Below are positions 12,425 to 21,465 of a stretch of 64,000 bases of DNA, piece by piece. The DNA lies in assembly GCA_021787845.1 (NCBI GenBank), contig JAJYLH010000018.1:1-64000 (forward strand). Direction: 5' to 3'. This stretch comes from Myxococcales bacterium. GTDB lineage: Bacteria; Myxococcota; Myxococcia; Myxococcales; JAJYLH01. The notes below the pieces were generated by a model that was given only the letters and a program-made list of their open reading frames with translations, searched no databases and was not told where the DNA came from. The translations under genes and the position numbers were made by a program. Every line of letters starts with the position of its first letter. The first letter of the stretch is position 1.

Positions 12425-14161
12425 CTACGGGCTCTGCCCGCCGGTGTGGCAGTCCGAGCACTGCACGCCGCTGAGCGGGCCGATGTCGACCGGATGCTGG
12501 AAGTCGACCGACGGCACGCCGTGGCTCGTCGCGGGCTTGGCCTCGGCCGTCGTCGTTCCCGGTTGGGCGCCCGCCGCGGCGGGGCCGGGTTGACCGCTCT
12601 TGCCGCCCGGGGTCGCCGTCGTCGTCACGTCCGCGTCGACGATCGGCGTCTGGCCGTCGGTCGTCTCGCCGAGAATCGTGTGGCACACCGTGCAGGCGTT
12701 CGAGATCACCCGCCCGTCCGCCGTCTTGTGCTGGCCGTCGTGACAGCGGAAGCAGCCCTTCGAATAGAAGTGGCCGAGGTTGTTCGGGTGGGTGGTCCAG
12801 TCGACGTTCATCTCGGGGAAGATGTTGGTCTGGTAGATGCGCTGGATCTCCGCGATCGCCTGGTCGATTTTCGCCTTGTCGGCCGCGTACGCCTTGGGCT
12901 GCTGGGTCCGGTAGTACTTGTCGACCCCGGTCGCGATGGCGTCGACGGCCTGCGGGGTGGTCTTGTACTTCTGGGTCAGCACCTGCACCGCTTCCATCTT
13001 GATGTCGGGCAGCTTCCGGTCGATGCGGTTCGCCAGGAGCGCCACGTCGACCGCCTCGGAGGGCGGGTTGAAGATGTGCGACGGGCGGTCGTGGCAGTCG
13101 ATGCAGTCCATCCGGTGGTGCGGCAGCGCGTCGATCTGCTTGTCAGTCAGCTTGGAGTCGGCGGCCTTGTAGACCGTGACGCGGCCGAGCTTGTCCTTGA
13201 CCTGGATCCAGGGGATGTCCTGGAGCTGCTTGTCCTTGGCGACGAAGGTGATCTGGTTGCCGATGTTCATGTGCCAGTGGATGCCCGCCGCCTCGCCGGT
13301 CGCCGGGTTGCCGCCGCCGGTCTTGATGATCATCCGAATCTGGGTCGGGGTGTTGGCGTCGTCCGAGGCGAACGAGGTGAAGGTCTTGAGCTGGCCGCCG
13401 TAGAACTTCTTCGGCCAGTGGCACTGCTCGCAAGTCTCCTGCGCGGGGCGCAAGCTCTTGATCGGCGTCGGAATCGGTCGCGGGTACTTGTCGAACAGGG
13501 TCGCGTAGACCTGATAGGCGCCGGAGAGCTTCGAGCGCACGTACCAGCTCGCGCCCGGACCGACGTGACAGTCCGCGCAGGGCACCCGCGCGTGCGGCGA
13601 GGCGAGGTACGCGGTGTACTCCGGGTGCATCGGCGTGTGGCAGGTGAGGCCGCAGAACTTGACCGAGTCGGTGTACTGATAAGCGTTGTAGCTGCCGAAG
13701 GTCGAGAGGACGATGAAGGCCGCGGTGGAGAGCCCGGCGATGAGGAAGGCCCGCCGCTGGCGCGGGTCGTTCAGGTCGATGCGCGGGAAGGGCGGGATCT
13801 CCGTCGGCGCGGCTTGGCGCTGGCGCCGGCGCTCGACGACGACGCCAGCGATGAACAGGCCGATGCCGAGCGCGAGAAAACCCGGCAGGATCATGTAGGC
13901 GAAGATGCCGATGTACGGGTTCTGATCGGCGAAGACCAGACCCAGCACCGCGAGCAACAGGATGTTCGCGACGCTGACGAGCGCGAGCCCGATGCCGACG
14001 AGGCTCAGGGCGTTACGCGCGAGCGCCGGGCGGCGGGGAGGCTTGAGGGGACTCGTGGGCGGCGCGCTCGGAGGACTCTTGGGGCCCGCGCCGCCGCCGG
14101 TCGTGCCTGCTGAGGGTTCTGGGGTCGTGCCTTCGCCGGTCTTGCCCTGCTCGGTGGACAT
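12425..14161 (-). CDS. ImcH-like NapC/NirT inner-membrane cytochrome c (7 heme motifs)
   Basis: TM segments then FCGLTCHTPMHPEYTAYLASPHARVPCADCHVGPGASWYVRSKLSG; one CxxxCH plus six CxxCH. Confidence 0.88.
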   Translation of the reverse strand: MSTEQGKTGEGTTPEPSAGTTGGGAGPKSPPSAPPTSPLKPPRRPALARNALSLVGIGLALVSVANILLLAVLGLVFADQNPYIGIFAYMILPGFLALGIGLFIAGVVVERRRQRQAAPTEIPPFPRIDLNDPRQRRAFLIAGLSTAAFIVLSTFGSYNAYQYTDSVKFCGLTCHTPMHPEYTAYLASPHARVPCADCHVGPGASWYVRSKLSGAYQVYATLFDKYPRPIPTPIKSLRPAQETCEQCHWPKKFYGGQLKTFTSFASDDANTPTQIRMIIKTGGGNPATGEAAGIHWHMNIGNQITFVAKDKQLQDIPWIQVKDKLGRVTVYKAADSKLTDKQIDALPHHRMDCIDCHDRPSHIFNPPSEAVDVALLANRIDRKLPDIKMEAVQVLTQKYKTTPQAVDAIATGVDKYYRTQQPKAYAADKAKIDQAIAEIQRIYQTNIFPEMNVDWTTHPNNLGHFYSKGCFRCHDGQHKTADGRVISNACTVCHTILGETTDGQTPIVDADVTTTATPGGKSGQPGPAAAGAQPGTTTAEAKPATSHGVPSVDFQHPVDIGPLSGVQCSDCHTGGQSP

Positions 14162-14236
14162 GCTCCCGCTGCTCCACCCCCCGTCGCTGCTGCCTCGTAC
14201 TTCAACTACGCCGGACTACCGCCGGCCGTGCCGTCT

Positions 14237-14272
14237 CGATCAGACCGATCGGACCGATCGGTCCGATCGACC
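14237..14272. repeat. family C 9-bp-period array with 22-bp perfect palindrome
   Basis: gatcggaccgatcggtccgatc is its own reverse complement. Confidence 0.9.
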
Positions 14273-14326
14273 GCATTTGAAGGGCTTTCCGGTTCGCTCA
14301 GGTTCGGGCCTGGCTCGCATTCTCTT

Positions 14327-14419
14327 GTGGAACAGGCGTCCCCGCCTGTGGAAGGCCAGCAGGATCTCCGAGCATGGTCGCGTCGGCCAAGCCTCGACGG
14401 GCGAGGACGCCCGTGCCAC
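14327..14419. repeat. palindromic repeat family B (GTGGaACAGGCGTCCCCGCCTGTG ... CGGGCGAGGACGCCCGTGCCAC)
   Basis: arms match the interior of the element at 8809..8875. Confidence 0.88.
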
Positions 14420-14474
14420 GGGAGAACAGCCCGCGCTGAGCGAAGCAGAAAGCCCTTCGCATGTGTTTCGCCGC

Positions 14475-15554
14475 TCAAATGTGGCACTCCATGCACATCG
14501 GGTTGGCGCGGTCGACCGTCTTGTGCCGCGTGTCCCAGTCGACCGGATGCGGGTTGCCGCCGATGCCGCCGACCTTGTGACACGTCACGCAGTCGGAATG
14601 GCCGCCGTGCTCGTGGCAGGCGGCGCAGCTCGTGATGTTCATCCGCGCCGCGTCGCCGTGGAACTGGGCCGAGCCGGGGAACGCCCAGCCGGCGGGATGC
14701 GGGCTGCGCGGGTTCGTGGCGCTCGCGCCGACCTGATGTCGGTTGTGGCAGCTCGCGCACTGGTCGAGCGTATGGCAGCGCTCGCACTCGGCCGGGTTCG
14801 CGTTGGCCTCGATCGGATGCTCCGCGAGCCAGTTGGCGCGATGGATGAGCTGCCGGTCGACCCGGTCGAACTGGAGCTTGTTCGGCCCGGCCGCCACCGT
14901 CTTCGCGGCGTGGCAGTCGGAGCAGAACGTCTGCGGATGGCACTGCGAGCACGCCGCGCCTTCCGACCGCGCCGCCAGCGGGTGCTCGTGGAGCCAGTCG
15001 CCCTGGTGCGCGAAGAGCGACTGCGGCTTGAGCGGGTTCTCCCAGAGGTTCAAGTGGCACGAGCCGCACTCGCCCGCGGCGTACCAGGCATGGTGCGGGC
15101 TCGTCTTGTGCTTGCCGTCGTGGCAGGACTGGAAGCACGCGGCCATCGTCGGCATCCGGGCCGGCTTGCCGATTTCCGGAAGCTCCTGGTGGCAGTCCTT
15201 GCACTCGCCGTTCATCCGCTTGATGTGGTTCTCGTGGTTGAAGGCGAGGGTCGGATGCGGCTTGGGCAGCGGGGCCGCCGCCGTGGGATCGCTGTGACAC
15301 TTCTTGCAGTCGGCCTTCTTGTCGTGGCACTGCATGCAGACATCGTGGCCCGGGATGTCGAGCTGGGACAGGTCCTTGGCGGTGGAAATCTTCTGATGGC
15401 AGTCGGTGCAGGCCTGACCCATGTCGAGGTGCTTCTGGTGCGGGAAACGCAGATGATCCGTCGGCACCGGGTTGACATGCCCGAAGAGACCGGCGCAGGC
15501 GACGCCCAAGAGCGCGCCGAGGACGACGGGCAAGAGCTTCTGGCGCGCGTTCAT
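14475..15554 (-). CDS. exported multiheme cytochrome c (12 CxxCH plus 1 CxxxCH), likely periplasmic/OM conduit partner
   Basis: signal peptide; CxxCH motifs CTDCH, CMQCH, CKKCH, CKDCH, CGSCH, CSQCH, CSDCH, CERCH, CASCH, CAACH, CVTCH, CMECH plus CFQSCH. Confidence 0.9.
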   Translation of the reverse strand: MNARQKLLPVVLGALLGVACAGLFGHVNPVPTDHLRFPHQKHLDMGQACTDCHQKISTAKDLSQLDIPGHDVCMQCHDKKADCKKCHSDPTAAAPLPKPHPTLAFNHENHIKRMNGECKDCHQELPEIGKPARMPTMAACFQSCHDGKHKTSPHHAWYAAGECGSCHLNLWENPLKPQSLFAHQGDWLHEHPLAARSEGAACSQCHPQTFCSDCHAAKTVAAGPNKLQFDRVDRQLIHRANWLAEHPIEANANPAECERCHTLDQCASCHNRHQVGASATNPRSPHPAGWAFPGSAQFHGDAARMNITSCAACHEHGGHSDCVTCHKVGGIGGNPHPVDWDTRHKTVDRANPMCMECHI

Positions 15555-16801
15555 CGCTGGCCCCCGAAGGTCGGCGCCCATTGCAGCCGTCCGAGCACCT
15601 CCACGTCTTGCGACAGGAACGGCGTGTCGCCTCCCAAGACCGCCAGCGCGAGCTGCCAGCTCGGCACGAACGTCCACGCCGCGGTGCCGCTCGCGTTGAA
15701 GACGTGGGTGACCCCGTTCATCGGATGCTGGAGCCACGTCTCTTCGAGGTCCCCCGACAAGGTCAGCTTGTCGCCCGGGCGCCAGACCGCGTACAGCCGC
15801 GGCGTGAGGTGACCGTCGGCATCGTAGCTCAGCGTGTGGACGTCGAGGCCGATGGAGTAGAACCTCTGCGTCCAGGACACGCGGCCGGTCGTCTCGAAGC
15901 CGTTGCCGTTGCTGCCGAGGATGCCCAAGCCTTCGAGCCAGATCGACCAGTGCTCGGCCGGCGTGACGATGGCGAACCCGCCCACCGAGTCGCGCCGCTC
16001 GTCGTCCGCGAACACCGTCCAGATCGAGTTCGGCGGCAGGAAGAGGTCCGGCGCCGTCCGCTGGTAGCGCGCGCCCAGGGTGACGAGGCGACCGAACCGC
16101 CAGGAGGCATCGCCCACCGCTTCCGCGATGCGCGCCGCGGCGAGGTCGTAGAAGGCCGAGGCGTCCAGCACGAGCCGATGCAGGAGCACCGCCCGTCCGT
16201 CGAGACCGACCTCCTGGCGCACGGAAAGCGCGTGGTCGAAGATCTGCGCGTAGGAGGCGCCGATTTCGGTCTCGAGGGTGGGATTCCAGAAGAGGCGCCC
16301 GCCGGCCATCGTCGTCGCGAGCGGCTCGGCGAAGCGCGGGGTGACGATGGCGCCGCCGTAGGCTTGCAGGCCGATGTGGTGAACCACGTACTGGAGGTTC
16401 GCGCCGTCGAGCTGGGTCATCCGGGCGACGCCGTTCATCACGAACTGGCGCCCGAGGCGGAAGGTCAAAGCATGACGGAACGCGCCGCCTTCGACGTAGA
16501 GCAGGTTCAGGTCCGCGCCGGGCCCGGAGGTTCCGGTGTCGTTCGCCAGATCGACCCCGCCCCAACCGGAGAGCACGACCGCCGCGGTGTCACCCCACGG
16601 CATGTGAATCTGGTTGGCGGTAACGTCGACGAGCTCGTACGCGGGAACGAGCGTGTGGCTTTCGGCATCGCCGTAGGTCGGCTGGCTCGCGTCGGTGTAG
16701 GTGGTCGCGGTCGCTTGCACCGTCGCCGCTCGCGCGCCGAGTGCGAACAGCAGAATCGCGGCGCCGGCCGCGACGAGGAGGCCGAGGCTAGGGGGCCGCA
16801 T
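15551..16801 (-). CDS. outer-membrane beta-barrel porin of a porin-cytochrome conduit
   Basis: signal peptide, no heme motifs, alternating amphipathic strands; overlaps both neighbouring cytochrome genes. Confidence 0.75.
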   Translation of the reverse strand: MRPPSLGLLVAAGAAILLFALGARAATVQATATTYTDASQPTYGDAESHTLVPAYELVDVTANQIHMPWGDTAAVVLSGWGGVDLANDTGTSGPGADLNLLYVEGGAFRHALTFRLGRQFVMNGVARMTQLDGANLQYVVHHIGLQAYGGAIVTPRFAEPLATTMAGGRLFWNPTLETEIGASYAQIFDHALSVRQEVGLDGRAVLLHRLVLDASAFYDLAAARIAEAVGDASWRFGRLVTLGARYQRTAPDLFLPPNSIWTVFADDERRDSVGGFAIVTPAEHWSIWLEGLGILGSNGNGFETTGRVSWTQRFYSIGLDVHTLSYDADGHLTPRLYAVWRPGDKLTLSGDLEETWLQHPMNGVTHVFNASGTAAWTFVPSWQLALAVLGGDTPFLSQDVEVLGRLQWAPTFGGQR

Positions 16802-18482
16802 GGGTGTCCACCGTTCCGTTGACGTGGTCGATGGTTCCATCCGCGTTCGCCTGAGGGTAGCCCGTCGCGTCGAAATCCGGATGGCAGCTCGCGCAGGTCG
16901 ACAGGTTCGCCGCCGGGTGCTGGCCGTCCTCGGGCGGGATGCCGTGGCAGCTTCCGCAGTACGCCTGGTTCTGGTTGACCGCGGTCCAGGAGATTGGATT
17001 GCGGTTGACCGAGGGCGCGGTGTCCTGGCTCAAGGTCTGCCCGCCGCCGTGACAGTAGACGTTGGAGCAGGTGCCGTTCGCCGCATCCCACGTCGGTGTC
17101 GCGCCATCGGCGAAGGCGATGCTGGTCGAGGCGATCGACTGCGGGAAGACGCTCGGAGCTTGTCCGGTGACAATGTGGCCCGGGCTCAAGACCGTCTTCG
17201 GAACTTGGTGGCAGTCGCCGCAGGCCATCGGCGAGACCAGACCGTTCGTCGGATTCAGGTGCGCTTGATGGGCGCCGACGCCGACCGCGCTGGTGCTCGT
17301 GTCTCCGCTCAAATCCGGCGGCGGCGCGGCGTTGCCCATCAGCCCGCCGTGGCAGGTCGTGCAGTCGTTCGCCGCCACGCCGGGCAAGAGGTGTATCGAG
17401 CCGGTGATGTGCTCGTCGAGCTTCACCAGATGGTTCTGGGAATCGACCATGTCGCCATGGCACATCGAGCACTCGGTCGCGCTGCCATGGTTCTGCGGCG
17501 GGGTGCCGTGACACGCGCCGCAGGCCGCGTCATCCTTGCCGTCGGTCCACTTCGGCGCTGGCACCTTCGCTTTCGAATCGGTGAACGCGCCGCCGTGGCA
17601 GTAGACGTTGGAGCAGCTCTCGTCGGCCGCGTCGAACGTCGCCGGCCCCGGCCGCGTCACCCCGGGGGGGGTCGCGTTCGCCAGCGCGCCGAAGGTCACC
17701 TTCGCCGGCGCGGTGATCGGTTTGCCGTTCGCGTCGAGGATGTGCCCCGGGTCATCCCACTTCGTCGGAACCTGATGACACTCCTTGCACTGGAACTGAT
17801 GACCGAGCGTCGGCCCGGTCAGGTGCGGGCCGTGGGCCTTGTCGCGCGAGATGCTCGAGTGGCACGTCGTGCAGTCGGTCGGGCCCTTCTTGTGGCAGGC
17901 GAGGCACGAAACGTGCGCGGTGCCGCCCGCGAAGTCGAAAGCCTTGGGATCATCCGAGTGGCAGCCGGAACAGGTCTCGAAGTCCCAGCCGCGGGACTGG
18001 AGCAGCTTGCCATGGAAATCCGGATCCGCCGGGTTCAGGATGCCGCCGGCGTGGACGGCGGAATTCAAGGCCGAGAGCTTGCAGTCGACCACCCAGTCCG
18101 TCAGCAGGTCGAGCGTCGCCGCCGAGACCCGATGCTCCGGCACGGTCGCGTTCGAGCCCAGCACCGTCAAGAGCTTGGAATTCGCATCGCCCGCGGTGAC
18201 CACGCCGCTCGCGGTCGTGTCCGCCAGGAAAGTCGCTTGCGGCGCCGGCACCCCGATGGCGCTCAGATAGGTCGTCGCGTCCCAGCCCCCCTTGGGGTTC
18301 GCCCCGCCGTGACAGGACCCGCACTGCTTCTCGAGCACCGGCCGGACCTCGGTCCAGGTCGTGCACTGCGGCGTCCCGTCGACCACCGGCCGCGCGTTCG
18401 AGCAGCCCGCCGCGACGAGCGCGAGCGACGCCACGCCCCCGAGGAGCACGCCTGTCTTGCGTCTGTTGGTCGCGGCCGGCAT
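16788..18482 (-). CDS. multiheme lipoprotein cytochrome with CxxCH and CxxxxCH motifs (11 + 2)
   Basis: lipobox LVAAGC; two CSNVYCH motifs (GSU-type CxxxxCH) and 11 CxxCH. Confidence 0.92.
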   Translation of the reverse strand: MPAATNRRKTGVLLGGVASLALVAAGCSNARPVVDGTPQCTTWTEVRPVLEKQCGSCHGGANPKGGWDATTYLSAIGVPAPQATFLADTTASGVVTAGDANSKLLTVLGSNATVPEHRVSAATLDLLTDWVVDCKLSALNSAVHAGGILNPADPDFHGKLLQSRGWDFETCSGCHSDDPKAFDFAGGTAHVSCLACHKKGPTDCTTCHSSISRDKAHGPHLTGPTLGHQFQCKECHQVPTKWDDPGHILDANGKPITAPAKVTFGALANATPPGVTRPGPATFDAADESCSNVYCHGGAFTDSKAKVPAPKWTDGKDDAACGACHGTPPQNHGSATECSMCHGDMVDSQNHLVKLDEHITGSIHLLPGVAANDCTTCHGGLMGNAAPPPDLSGDTSTSAVGVGAHQAHLNPTNGLVSPMACGDCHQVPKTVLSPGHIVTGQAPSVFPQSIASTSIAFADGATPTWDAANGTCSNVYCHGGGQTLSQDTAPSVNRNPISWTAVNQNQAYCGSCHGIPPEDGQHPAANLSTCASCHPDFDATGYPQANADGTIDHVNGTVDTHAAP

Positions 18483-18502
18483 CGGTCCTCTCGACGGTTC
18501 GT

Positions 18503-18586
18503 GTAGGATGCGTGGAGCGACAACGGAACCCATCATCTGGCCTTCGCACAAGAACGATGGGTTCCGCTCCGCTTCACCCATCCTAC
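18503..18586. repeat. palindromic repeat family A copy
   Basis: gtaggatgcgtggagcg...cgctccgcttcacccatcctac. Confidence 0.88.
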
Positions 18587-18948
18587 TTCTTGAGCGACCG
18601 CACGTACTTCACGAGCGAGGTGATCTGCGCAGCCGACAGGCCCCGGGCCGGGAACATCCGCTGCTTCACGCCGTCCTTGGTCCGGTTGACGCCGGTCTTG
18701 ATCGTGCTCTCGATCTGCGCGTCGGTGACGCTCTTCTGGAACTTGGCGGTCGTGAAGTTCGCAATCTTCTGCCGCTTGCCCATGCCGGTGTTGCCCTTGC
18801 CGTCCTTGCCGTGGCACATCGCGCACTTCTGCGCCCAGAGCTGCGCCCCGGTCGCCGCGCGGGCGCTCGTCGGCACCGCGAGCGCGAACGTGGCTGCCGC
18901 CGCGAGCAGGGTCGCGCGGCCAAGGTGGAGGAGGTGGGTCCGTTTCAC
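18583..18948 (-). CDS. small monoheme cytochrome c (GTG start)
   Basis: signal peptide; CAMCHGKDGKGNTGMGK; Met ligand region KQRMFPARGLS; SD-like aaaggag upstream. Confidence 0.9.
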   Translation of the reverse strand: MKRTHLLHLGRATLLAAAATFALAVPTSARAATGAQLWAQKCAMCHGKDGKGNTGMGKRQKIANFTTAKFQKSVTDAQIESTIKTGVNRTKDGVKQRMFPARGLSAAQITSLVKYVRSLKK

Positions 18949-19023
18949 GAGTTCTCCTTTCGGGGCTTCGAGCCCTCTGGGTTGACGAGCCACTGATTTG
19001 GACCGCCGCTCGAGACCGGAGAT

Positions 19024-21465
19024 TCACGGCTCCCGAGCGTGGACGACGTCGATTCCGAACGCGCTGCCGTCCTGGTGGCAGACCGCGCAGCTCTCCGCGG
19101 CGTCTGGAGTGCCGAAGGCCGCGGTCATCGTTTCCGCGTGGGCGACCGCGTCGGGCGTGTCGTGGCAAGCGGTGCAGGCCGCCGTCACCGGCTGGGTGTA
19201 GATCTTCTCGGTCGAGGCGAAGTCCTGGCACCAGGTGTTCGACTGCGGGTCCGCGTCGTTGCAGGTGTACTTCTCCGAGAGGCTCGGCAGTCGCCCTTCC
19301 GGCAGCGGCAGCGTCGGCTCCGCGAGGTGGCAGGTCTGGCAGTCGCGCAGATCGCCGGGGAAGCGGATTTCGTTCAGGTCGAGCGCCGTCCCGGCCGGAT
19401 TGGATTGCGACGGCGGCGGGTAGCCGCCCAGCACCGTCGGCTGGGTCAAGGCGTCGCCGCGGTGGATGCGGTGGATCAGCTCGGGGAAGTGCAGGGTCAA
19501 CGCCGGCTCGTCCGTCGCGCCCTGCACGTGCGGGATGCCCGCCGCGTTGTCCAAGTTCGCGTTGTGGCACATCACGCAGTAGTTCGGGTCGATCCGGATG
19601 TAGCCATGGCCCGGCACCCGCGCGTGACAGGCCTCGCACTTGGCGGTCGAGACCACGTCGGGGCGCGGAACCGCCGTCTCGTCGGTCACCGGCGCAAAGA
19701 AGATCGGCTCGTGCGCCGAAAGCCGGGTCGAGCCGTCGGTCGCGGTCAGATAACCTTCCAGCCCGAACGCGTAGGTGCCAGAAGCGGTGGAGGGCATCGG
19801 CTCCGCCATCGTGAACTGGTATTGCCCCGGCGTCCCGCTCGGGTCGGCCACCAGCGTGCCGGTCGAGCCGCGGCCCTGGATCGCGTCCATCCACTCTTGC
19901 GCGTAGTCGGTCGTCGGTCCGGCGACGTTCACCGCCAGCCGCGGCAGCGGGTTCGCGACGATGTCATAGGGCGCTCCGTTCTTCTCGACCTGGAAGGTGA
20001 CGACCGGCGTCTGCCCGCGAGCGGTGTCGGTCACGCCGACGATGCTCAAGCTGAGCTGCGGCTCGGTCGGATCGAACATCGGATCCTGGTGGACCGTCTC
20101 GATCGGCGCCGTGTTGTCCGAGCCGACGTGGCAGGTCGCGCAGGAGGCATCGGTCTTCTTCGTCGGATGGGTGTCCATCACGCAGTGGCCCTGGAGGGGT
20201 CCCGCAGTGGTGTCGCAGGTCGCGTACGCGCGCAGGGCGGTCTTGCAGTCGCCGTCGGCCGTGCAGGCGCCGCTCGCGGGCTTCCCGAAGTCGGTCGGCC
20301 AGCGGAACGTGATGTCGTAGCTGCCCGACGTGTTCGCGGTCGCCACCATGTTGTCATGGCAGGAGAAGCACGCCGCCATCGACGGCTCGGTCTTCCAGAC
20401 ATCCGGCGAAAAGGCGTTGGTGGGAGAGCCGCTGGAGCCGGCCTGCGCCTTGTTCTGATGGCAGGTCGTGCACTCGAGCTTCGGCTGCGGCCACTTGACC
20501 GTCGAGAAGTCCTTGACCATCTGCCGGTAGCCGACGATCTGGTACGGCACGCCGTTCTCGACCGAGGGGAGGCTCGCGCCGTCGTGGATCTTGTGAATCA
20601 TCACCTTGAAGTCGATGGTGTTCCCGGTCTCCGCGTCGGCCGACTGCGGCGTGTGGCAGAGGATGCAGAGCGCCGTCTCCCTCCGGGACCCCCCGTGCGC
20701 TTCGAGCCGGTCGTGGCACGAGTCGCAGGTCGCCTCGGTCACGATCTGCCGCTGCACGGTCACCGGCTGGCCGTCCGGCCGGAAGTCGAACGTCGCGTTC
20801 GCGATGTACGTCTTCCCCTGGAACGGCCGCGTCGCCGTCACCCCGACGGTGTGCGTCTCGGTCGGGTCGGGCGGGGTGACCGAGGTCGCGAAGGTGTAGG
20901 TGTAGACGCCGTTCGCCGGGTCGGTCGCCGCGTAGGTCCCGTTCGACTCCGTCGACGCCTGGGTCGCGGTCTTCGTCGAATCCGACGGATCGGTCTCGGT
21001 CCTGGTGACGTAGTTCGTGTACTGGCCCGGGCTCCCGTCGGCGTTGACCGAAAGCCGCGCCACCGTCCAGCTCATCGAGACCTTGCCTTCGGTGGCGAGC
21101 CCAGCGCGGTCGAGCGGGGTGCCGTTGTCGTCCGTCAGCTCGAACGTCACCGTCAACACGCCGTTGGCGACCGCCGCGCTCTGGAGGTCGACGTGGAGGC
21201 CGGTGGTGGTGACCGTCGCGTTCTGGCCGTTGGCGCCGTCCTGGCCGGCCTGGCCGTTCTGCCCGGCGGCTCCGGTCGCGCCCGTCGCGCCATCCTGCCC
21301 GTTCTGGCCGGCGGCTCCCGGCTCTCCAGACGGCCCGGACAGCCCTTGCACCCCCTGCGGCCCGGCCGGGCCGACGCACGCGGCCAGCCCCAACGCCACC
21401 GCCGCCACCGCCAGCCTCTTGAGCTCGCCGCGATGCCGCGCACCCCCGCCGACCTTGCCGAGCAT
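19024..21465 (-). CDS. OmcA/MtrC-family decaheme cytochrome lipoprotein with N-terminal collagen-like Gly-X-Y stalk
   Basis: lipobox LGLAAC, 17 Gly-X-Y triplets, 10 CxxCH motifs, ATCDSCHDRLEAHGG..ETALCILCHTPQ..DFKVMIHKIH. Confidence 0.93.
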   Translation of the reverse strand: MLGKVGGGARHRGELKRLAVAAVALGLAACVGPAGPQGVQGLSGPSGEPGAAGQNGQDGATGATGAAGQNGQAGQDGANGQNATVTTTGLHVDLQSAAVANGVLTVTFELTDDNGTPLDRAGLATEGKVSMSWTVARLSVNADGSPGQYTNYVTRTETDPSDSTKTATQASTESNGTYAATDPANGVYTYTFATSVTPPDPTETHTVGVTATRPFQGKTYIANATFDFRPDGQPVTVQRQIVTEATCDSCHDRLEAHGGSRRETALCILCHTPQSADAETGNTIDFKVMIHKIHDGASLPSVENGVPYQIVGYRQMVKDFSTVKWPQPKLECTTCHQNKAQAGSSGSPTNAFSPDVWKTEPSMAACFSCHDNMVATANTSGSYDITFRWPTDFGKPASGACTADGDCKTALRAYATCDTTAGPLQGHCVMDTHPTKKTDASCATCHVGSDNTAPIETVHQDPMFDPTEPQLSLSIVGVTDTARGQTPVVTFQVEKNGAPYDIVANPLPRLAVNVAGPTTDYAQEWMDAIQGRGSTGTLVADPSGTPGQYQFTMAEPMPSTASGTYAFGLEGYLTATDGSTRLSAHEPIFFAPVTDETAVPRPDVVSTAKCEACHARVPGHGYIRIDPNYCVMCHNANLDNAAGIPHVQGATDEPALTLHFPELIHRIHRGDALTQPTVLGGYPPPSQSNPAGTALDLNEIRFPGDLRDCQTCHLAEPTLPLPEGRLPSLSEKYTCNDADPQSNTWCQDFASTEKIYTQPVTAACTACHDTPDAVAHAETMTAAFGTPDAAESCAVCHQDGSAFGIDVVHAREP

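Noticed and set aside
11042-14113. 1023-aa plus-strand ORF across the cytochrome genes
   Set aside because: Antisense to two multiheme cytochromes with clear CxxCH motifs; composition is shadow-ORF-like.
12425-14161. NapC/NirT-type cytochrome as evidence for nitrate/nitrite reduction
   Set aside because: Seven motifs with CGLTCH and CHVGPGASWYVRSKLSG pattern fit ImcH-like proteins better, and no nap/nrf catalytic gene is in the window.
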